Shown here: positions 60,345-64,000 of the stretch, piece after piece
Layout of the letters: each line of letters opens with the position of its first letter
How positions within the stretch are numbered: the stretch's first letter is position 1
Notes under the pieces: generated by a model
Seen by the model: only the letters and a program-made list of their open reading frames with translations
What the model was told of the DNA's origin: nothing
Databases searched by the model: none
Translations under genes and position numbers: made by a program
Source: Shimazuella kribbensis DSM 45090
Lineage (GTDB): Bacteria; Bacillota; Bacilli; Thermoactinomycetales; Thermoactinomycetaceae
DNA length: 64,000 bases
Direction of reading: 5' to 3'
Assembly (NCBI RefSeq): GCF_000428065.1
Contig: NZ_ATZF01000014.1
Location: 59,652-123,651 of the forward strand

Positions 60345-60953
60345 TTATTTTGCTGCTTGGTAGCGTTTATTTACTTCATCCCAGTCTACTACATTCCAAA
60401 ATGCACCAATGTAATCCGGGCGTTTGTTTTGATAGTTGAGGTAATATGCATGCTCCCAAACATCCAAACCAAGAACAGGAGTTGCACCATCTGTAAGTGG
60501 GCTGTCTTGGTTTGCTGTAGAGGTTACTTCTAATTTTCCGTCTTTGACAACGAGCCAAGCCCAACCGCTTCCAAAGCGTTTTACTGCTGCATCTGCAAAT
60601 TTCGCTTTTAATTCATCAAAGCTTCCAAATGTATCATTGATTGCTTTGGCAATCTCACCAGTTGGTGCGCCACCGCCATTTGGGCTAAGGATTTGCCAAA
60701 AGAAACTATGGTTGGCATGTCCACCACCATTGTTACGCACAGCGGTACGGATTCCTTCTGGTAGTTTATCTAAGTTAGCAACTAATTCTTCAATGGATTG
60801 TTCTGCAACATCTTGACCTTCCAATGCTGCATTTAAGTTATTTACGTATGTAGCATGGTGACGATCATGGTGAATTTCCATGGTCAATGCATCAATATGA
60901 GGTTCCAAAGCATTAAAAGCATATGGAAGTGCAGGTAGTTCGTATTTTGGCAT
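60345..60953 (-). CDS. sodA: superoxide dismutase (Mn/Fe)
   Basis: 202 residues. [20 protein letters not shown], the metal His in [30 protein letters not shown], and the [20 protein letters not shown] signature with Asp and His ligands. Dismutates superoxide in the cytosol. ATG 60953 has GGAGGG upstream; upstream in-frame codons are not part of the protein. Confidence 0.96.
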   Translation of the reverse strand: MPKYELPALPYAFNALEPHIDALTMEIHHDRHHATYVNNLNAALEGQDVAEQSIEELVANLDKLPEGIRTAVRNNGGGHANHSFFWQILSPNGGGAPTGEIAKAINDTFGSFDELKAKFADAAVKRFGSGWAWLVVKDGKLEVTSTANQDSPLTDGATPVLGLDVWEHAYYLNYQNKRPDYIGAFWNVVDWDEVNKRYQAAK

Positions 60954-61024
60954 TCTAATTCCCTCCAAAAAGTAAGTTGCTATCGTTGTTTCTCCTCTAT
61001 TATGCGAAAAAAAACTTCTTTTAG

Positions 61025-62146
61025 TCAAGCCATGACTACAGATCGTAGCTGTCTTACATCATCTAAAATATAATCTGCACCTAGCTCTTCAAATTTTCCA
61101 CGCGCCTCTTGACCTGTCAATCCAGTAAGGGTAGCCGCAAAATGAAAACCTAGCTTTTGAGCTGCAAGAAAATCTGCAACGGAATCTCCTACCACCAATA
61201 TGCGATGCCCTTCTTCAATCGGTAATGGATATTGCAAAGCAATATTATCCGCAGCCTCTTTACCCAAAAATCCAAGTAAATATGTATAGGGATGCGGTTT
61301 ACCTAAAGGAGCTTCTTTTGGGTACTGCTTCTCCGCTAATACAACATCGGTTGCCGTAATAACCCGATTCGGATGAAAATAGTCCAATAGACCCATTTCC
61401 CGAAGAGGGACTTCCATTTCCAGCCATGGTCTCCCTGTCCCAATACCTAACGCAATCTGTTTTACTTGCAGATCAGCAAGCAACTGACGCAACTCGGCAA
61501 GAGGGGCTAATGGAATCTCTTGAAACAAAAACCCTTGTTTGCCTTTTGTCCGTGTATACCCTTCTTCTTCTAGAAATAACTCTTCACCAAAATACCATTC
61601 TTGATAAACCGAACTCCCAATTTCCCAAAGGGTACTAATTCGTGAAAAGTAATCTACCTCTACGCCAAAATGCTCTTTTACATAAGAATTGAAGTATACA
61701 AGAAGCTCATCCCGGTTTAACTTTCCATTCGTTTCATCAAAGATGGAAAAGAAAGACCGAAAATCCGGATCAAAACCTCGAATGTATTCCTTTAGTTCAG
61801 ATAAAGAATCTTCTGTAATGGGGTTGGATAACCACTCTTTAGCATAGCTTTTTTCAACCGCTTTTAGTGCATGCATCAACTGAGCAGTAAACACCAAATA
61901 AACCATATCCCAATTGGCATTAATACCACGATCTTTCATCCAATCCAATATGGTATCGTTCTGAAAAACTTTTTTACGGATCTCACGAATCTCTTCTTCT
62001 TTTGGAGTTGTCGAAAAAGAATTATCCCTTATATGTAAAAAATGAGGAGCATATAGCAATTCCCAAACAGCTAGGGCAGAAGCATCAAAGCAACGTTCTT
62101 CACTTAAAAAAACGCCATCTACGTCAAATAGAATAAGTTGGTACAT
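61025..62146 (-). CDS. HAD-superfamily hydrolase
   Basis: 373 residues, longer than typical phosphatases because of a ~190-residue helical cap. Motif [13 protein letters not shown] (Asp nucleophile, second Asp), motif II in [10 protein letters not shown], motif IV in [20 protein letters not shown]. The C-terminal half resembles phosphoglycolate-phosphatase-like proteins ([13 protein letters not shown]). Cap-type substrate unknown. It is 72 bases upstream of sodA in the same direction. Confidence 0.85.
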   Translation of the reverse strand: MYQLILFDVDGVFLSEERCFDASALAVWELLYAPHFLHIRDNSFSTTPKEEEIREIRKKVFQNDTILDWMKDRGINANWDMVYLVFTAQLMHALKAVEKSYAKEWLSNPITEDSLSELKEYIRGFDPDFRSFFSIFDETNGKLNRDELLVYFNSYVKEHFGVEVDYFSRISTLWEIGSSVYQEWYFGEELFLEEEGYTRTKGKQGFLFQEIPLAPLAELRQLLADLQVKQIALGIGTGRPWLEMEVPLREMGLLDYFHPNRVITATDVVLAEKQYPKEAPLGKPHPYTYLLGFLGKEAADNIALQYPLPIEEGHRILVVGDSVADFLAAQKLGFHFAATLTGLTGQEARGKFEELGADYILDDVRQLRSVVMA

Positions 62147-62359
62147 AAAAACTTTTCAATCCTTTCCCAAATCCTCTAATCCTTCTATCTTAAATGAGTA
62201 TTTAAGAAGAGTAAAGAAACCTTTCCTTTTTGTACTTTTATTCTCTTAAAAATAACCCGAACTTTTAACAATTAACTCCTCCAAATAAAATGACAATTCG
62301 ATATGATAGAAATATATCTTCTCATTAAGAGAGGAAGATAATTTTTGGAGGGAAGAAAT

Positions 62360-63451
62360 TTGAGAAAGTTTCGTTTCATTGGTATTTTGGTTGCTTTCGC
62401 CATGGTAATGTCTTTTATTAGCTTACCAAAAGAATCCTTCGCATCATCCATTACCAAACAGATCGAAGTAAACAAAGCAACCAATTATCTATATTTATAT
62501 GAGAATGGAAAAGTAGTAAAAAAATATCGAGTTGCAACGGGTAGAACCAAAGAATTAACACCAGAGGGAACTTTTCCACTTGTCGTTAAAATCAATGGTC
62601 CTAGTTGGAAAGACGTTCCGCCTGGTCCAAATAATCCACTTGGTCCCCGTTGGAATGGCATAAGTGTAAACGGTGATAACGGAAGATCTTATGGAATCCA
62701 TGGGACCAATCAACCAAGTTCTATCGGATCCAATGCATCTAGTGGTTGTATCCGCATGCACAATGATCAAGTAATTGAGCTTTATAACTTGATTTATGAG
62801 GGAGTTCCTGTCTGGATTCACTCCGGCACCAGTAATAACATCTGGCGTGGAGACCAGCGTATTGGTTTAAAACCTGCTACGGGTTCTGTAACAACGACAA
62901 AATCCACAACAGCTTGGACAGGACCTTCTACTGGTTCTTTTAAAATCACAACAGTAGCTGCGAGAACCACCCTTCCACGCACAGGGGTTTCTGGTAACTA
63001 TACACAAGTTAAATTATCGAATGGAAAAAAAGGTTTTATTTACAATGGTGACCTGACTACTGGTCTTTCCTTTGTAACTGATACAGGCTACGTACAAGTG
63101 ACAACGGACCAAGCAAATGTAAGACAATCACCTAATCTCTCGTCCAACGTAATCGAGAAAGCGAAGAAAGGCTCTCTTTACTCTTTGCTAGGTGATAATG
63201 GAGAATGGTATCAAGTAAAAACAGCAAGCGGCAAAGTTGCTTATATCAGTCACTTGGTCGCAAAAAAATGGGTAGTAACCGTTACTGCTACTACTGCCAA
63301 TGTTAGAGCAACTCCTTCTATGAGTGCTCCAGTTGTAGCGAAAGTAAAAAAAGGAACTACCATCACGAAGTTAGGTATGTCTGGAGAGTTTCATAAGATA
63401 CGTCTTGCTAATGGAACAGTGGCTTATATCCATAATACCGTTGCAAAGTAA
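62360..63451 (+). CDS. L,D-transpeptidase with SH3 repeats
   Basis: 363 residues. TTG start at 62360 behind GGAGGG, then a signal peptide (FRFIGILVAFAMVMSFISL). The YkuD domain (~30-155) has the active-site HGTNQPSSIGSNASSGCIRM with the nucleophilic Cys. Three bacterial SH3 domains follow (~190-240, ~245-300, ~305-363), each ending in YIxHxV-type strands. It would cross-link or modify peptidoglycan outside the membrane; the SH3 domains bind peptides of the wall. Confidence 0.92.
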   Translation: MRKFRFIGILVAFAMVMSFISLPKESFASSITKQIEVNKATNYLYLYENGKVVKKYRVATGRTKELTPEGTFPLVVKINGPSWKDVPPGPNNPLGPRWNGISVNGDNGRSYGIHGTNQPSSIGSNASSGCIRMHNDQVIELYNLIYEGVPVWIHSGTSNNIWRGDQRIGLKPATGSVTTTKSTTAWTGPSTGSFKITTVAARTTLPRTGVSGNYTQVKLSNGKKGFIYNGDLTTGLSFVTDTGYVQVTTDQANVRQSPNLSSNVIEKAKKGSLYSLLGDNGEWYQVKTASGKVAYISHLVAKKWVVTVTATTANVRATPSMSAPVVAKVKKGTTITKLGMSGEFHKIRLANGTVAYIHNTVAK

Positions 63452-63471
63452 TCGTATTTAACCAAAATAGG

Positions 63472-63507
63472 AACCAGTGTGATATTTAAAACACACTGGT
63501 TTTTATT
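63472..63507 (+). terminator. terminator of the L,D-transpeptidase gene
   Basis: AACCAGTGTG pairs with CACACTGGTT, then TTTATTTAT. Confidence 0.88.
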
Positions 63508-63662
63508 TATCAGCATATCTCAATCCTTTTCATGTTCTTTCATATAAAACTACATTTCCATTATGCACATAAGTTTATTTTCCATCTATCCGAAATTATT
63601 TCAGCTTACATTTTTTCAGTCAGATTAATTTCAGTCATACTTGTATATTAAGGGGGATTAGA

Positions 63663-63833
63663 ATGATTCAAAAAGTTGTTAGTACAGGTTTTCTAATGAA
63701 AGATAACAAGGTTCTAGTTATCCAACGAAGTCAAAAAGAAAAGTTCTTACCAGGATATTATGAACTACCAGGTGGAAAAGTAGATTTTGGCGAAGATCCT
63801 GCTGAAGCTTTGGCAAGGGAGTTCAGAGAAGAG
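63663..63833 (+). pseudogene. NUDIX hydrolase gene truncated by an IS605-like element
   Basis: AAGGGGG then ATG 63663. The product starts as a MutT-like enzyme (IQKVVSTGFLMKDNKVLVIQ, FLPGYYELPGGKVDFGEDPA) and the Nudix box runs GGKVDFGEDPAEALAREFREE, then the reading frame enters element sequence. The box needs a final Gly-hydrophobic pair (EExGU), which is missing. The remaining C-terminal part must lie beyond the element, outside the window. The gene is therefore disrupted. Confidence 0.85.
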
Positions 63834-64000
63834 TTGAGACTCCACACGACTAAAGTCGTGGGATTCTTAGGTAGTTAGCGCACTCACTCCATTTCTGCTT
63901 TGTGCAACTCCCAAGTTCAGGGCTGTCTCATCAGCCCGTCCCATGCAGTTAGAAGTGTACCCACATGGGCGGAACGCCTGTTACCAGCGTTCTAGTCCTC
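63834..64000 (-). mobile_element. IS200/IS605-like element, family A copy 2 (right end only in window)
   Basis: Opposite orientation to 16547-16930. The right-end hairpin CCACACGAC-taaa-GTCGTGGG lies at 63842-63862 and the element boundary is at TTGAGAC (63834), the counterpart of the TCAA end. The next ~140 bases match copy 1 (for example CATGCAGTTAGAAGTGTACC, GCGGAAC, CTGTTACCAG) with paired substitutions in predicted stems. It continues past the window. Confidence 0.85.

Overview
The window comes from a low-GC, endospore-forming Gram-positive chromosome. The host genes are AT-rich, most have strong AGGAGG-type ribosome binding sites, and most end in stem-loops followed by a U run. Sporulation and germination genes are scattered through it: RsfA-like regulator, four YjcZ-like glycine-rich miniproteins, GerQ/CwlJ, SleB and an alpha/beta-type SASP. 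Together with a fused two-GTPase dynamin, a Bce-type detoxification module and close contact with actinomycete DNA, this suggests a Thermoactinomycetaceae-like or other soil Bacillales member. The family assignment is inference. No rRNA or tRNA gene was seen.

Layout. 0-5 kb: DUF948-like fragment, isocitrate/isopropylmalate dehydrogenase-type enzyme, a 56-bp tandem array, the YjcZ-like cluster, RsfA, DUF309 and CoA-binding proteins. 5-16 kb: HxlR regulator, MFS pump, metallo-beta-lactamase-fold and alpha/beta hydrolases, the dynamin, and a leftward operon of two guanidine-modifying enzymes and an amino-acid permease. 16-18.5 kb: two transposase-less IS200/IS605-like elements around a DUF1697 gene. 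18.5-25 kb: small enzymes, an AraC regulator, a three-gene unknown operon and an HTH-TPR regulator followed by a 10-codon ORF. 25-30 kb: BceRS-AB-like module. 30-40 kb: GtrB/GtrA, leuCD, bioY and argF. 40-53 kb: MATE pump, gerQ-cwlJ, MFS/TetR, SOS-type polymerase plus YolD, LysR, a frameshifted MFS gene, oxidoreductases, glycolipid synthase and SASP. 54-57 kb: a streptogramin-resistance operon (Vga-like ABC-F plus Vgb lyase) behind an attenuator. 57-64 kb: secreted crystallin-fold protein, TVP38, sleB, sodA, HAD, L,D-transpeptidase and a NUDIX gene cut by another IS605-like element.

The most unusual pattern is a set of small GC-rich single-gene 'islets' placed only between host genes (about 19.3, 22.7, 31.0, 32.1, 33.0, 36.4, 37.7, 53.4, 56.9, 58.5 and 59.0 kb). 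Their codons end mostly in G/C and Lys is almost always AAG, whereas the neighbours prefer A/T endings. Nine of the eleven are followed by a long hairpin without the U run used by the host genes. One islet encodes a nucleoid protein whose first ~105 residues match, from memory, Streptomyces HupS almost residue for residue, with a different repetitive tail. The others are unrecognised short soluble or membrane proteins. They look like moron-style cassettes of actinobacterial (chromosome, plasmid or phage) origin. The adjacent streptogramin-resistance operon fits life beside antibiotic-producing actinomycetes.

A second pattern is four short elements in two families (A at 16.5 and 63.8 kb, B at 17.6 and 41.8 kb). 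Each has IS605-like terminal hairpins, no transposase, and an internal RNA-like segment. Copies within family A differ by compensatory changes in predicted stems, which points to a conserved structured RNA.
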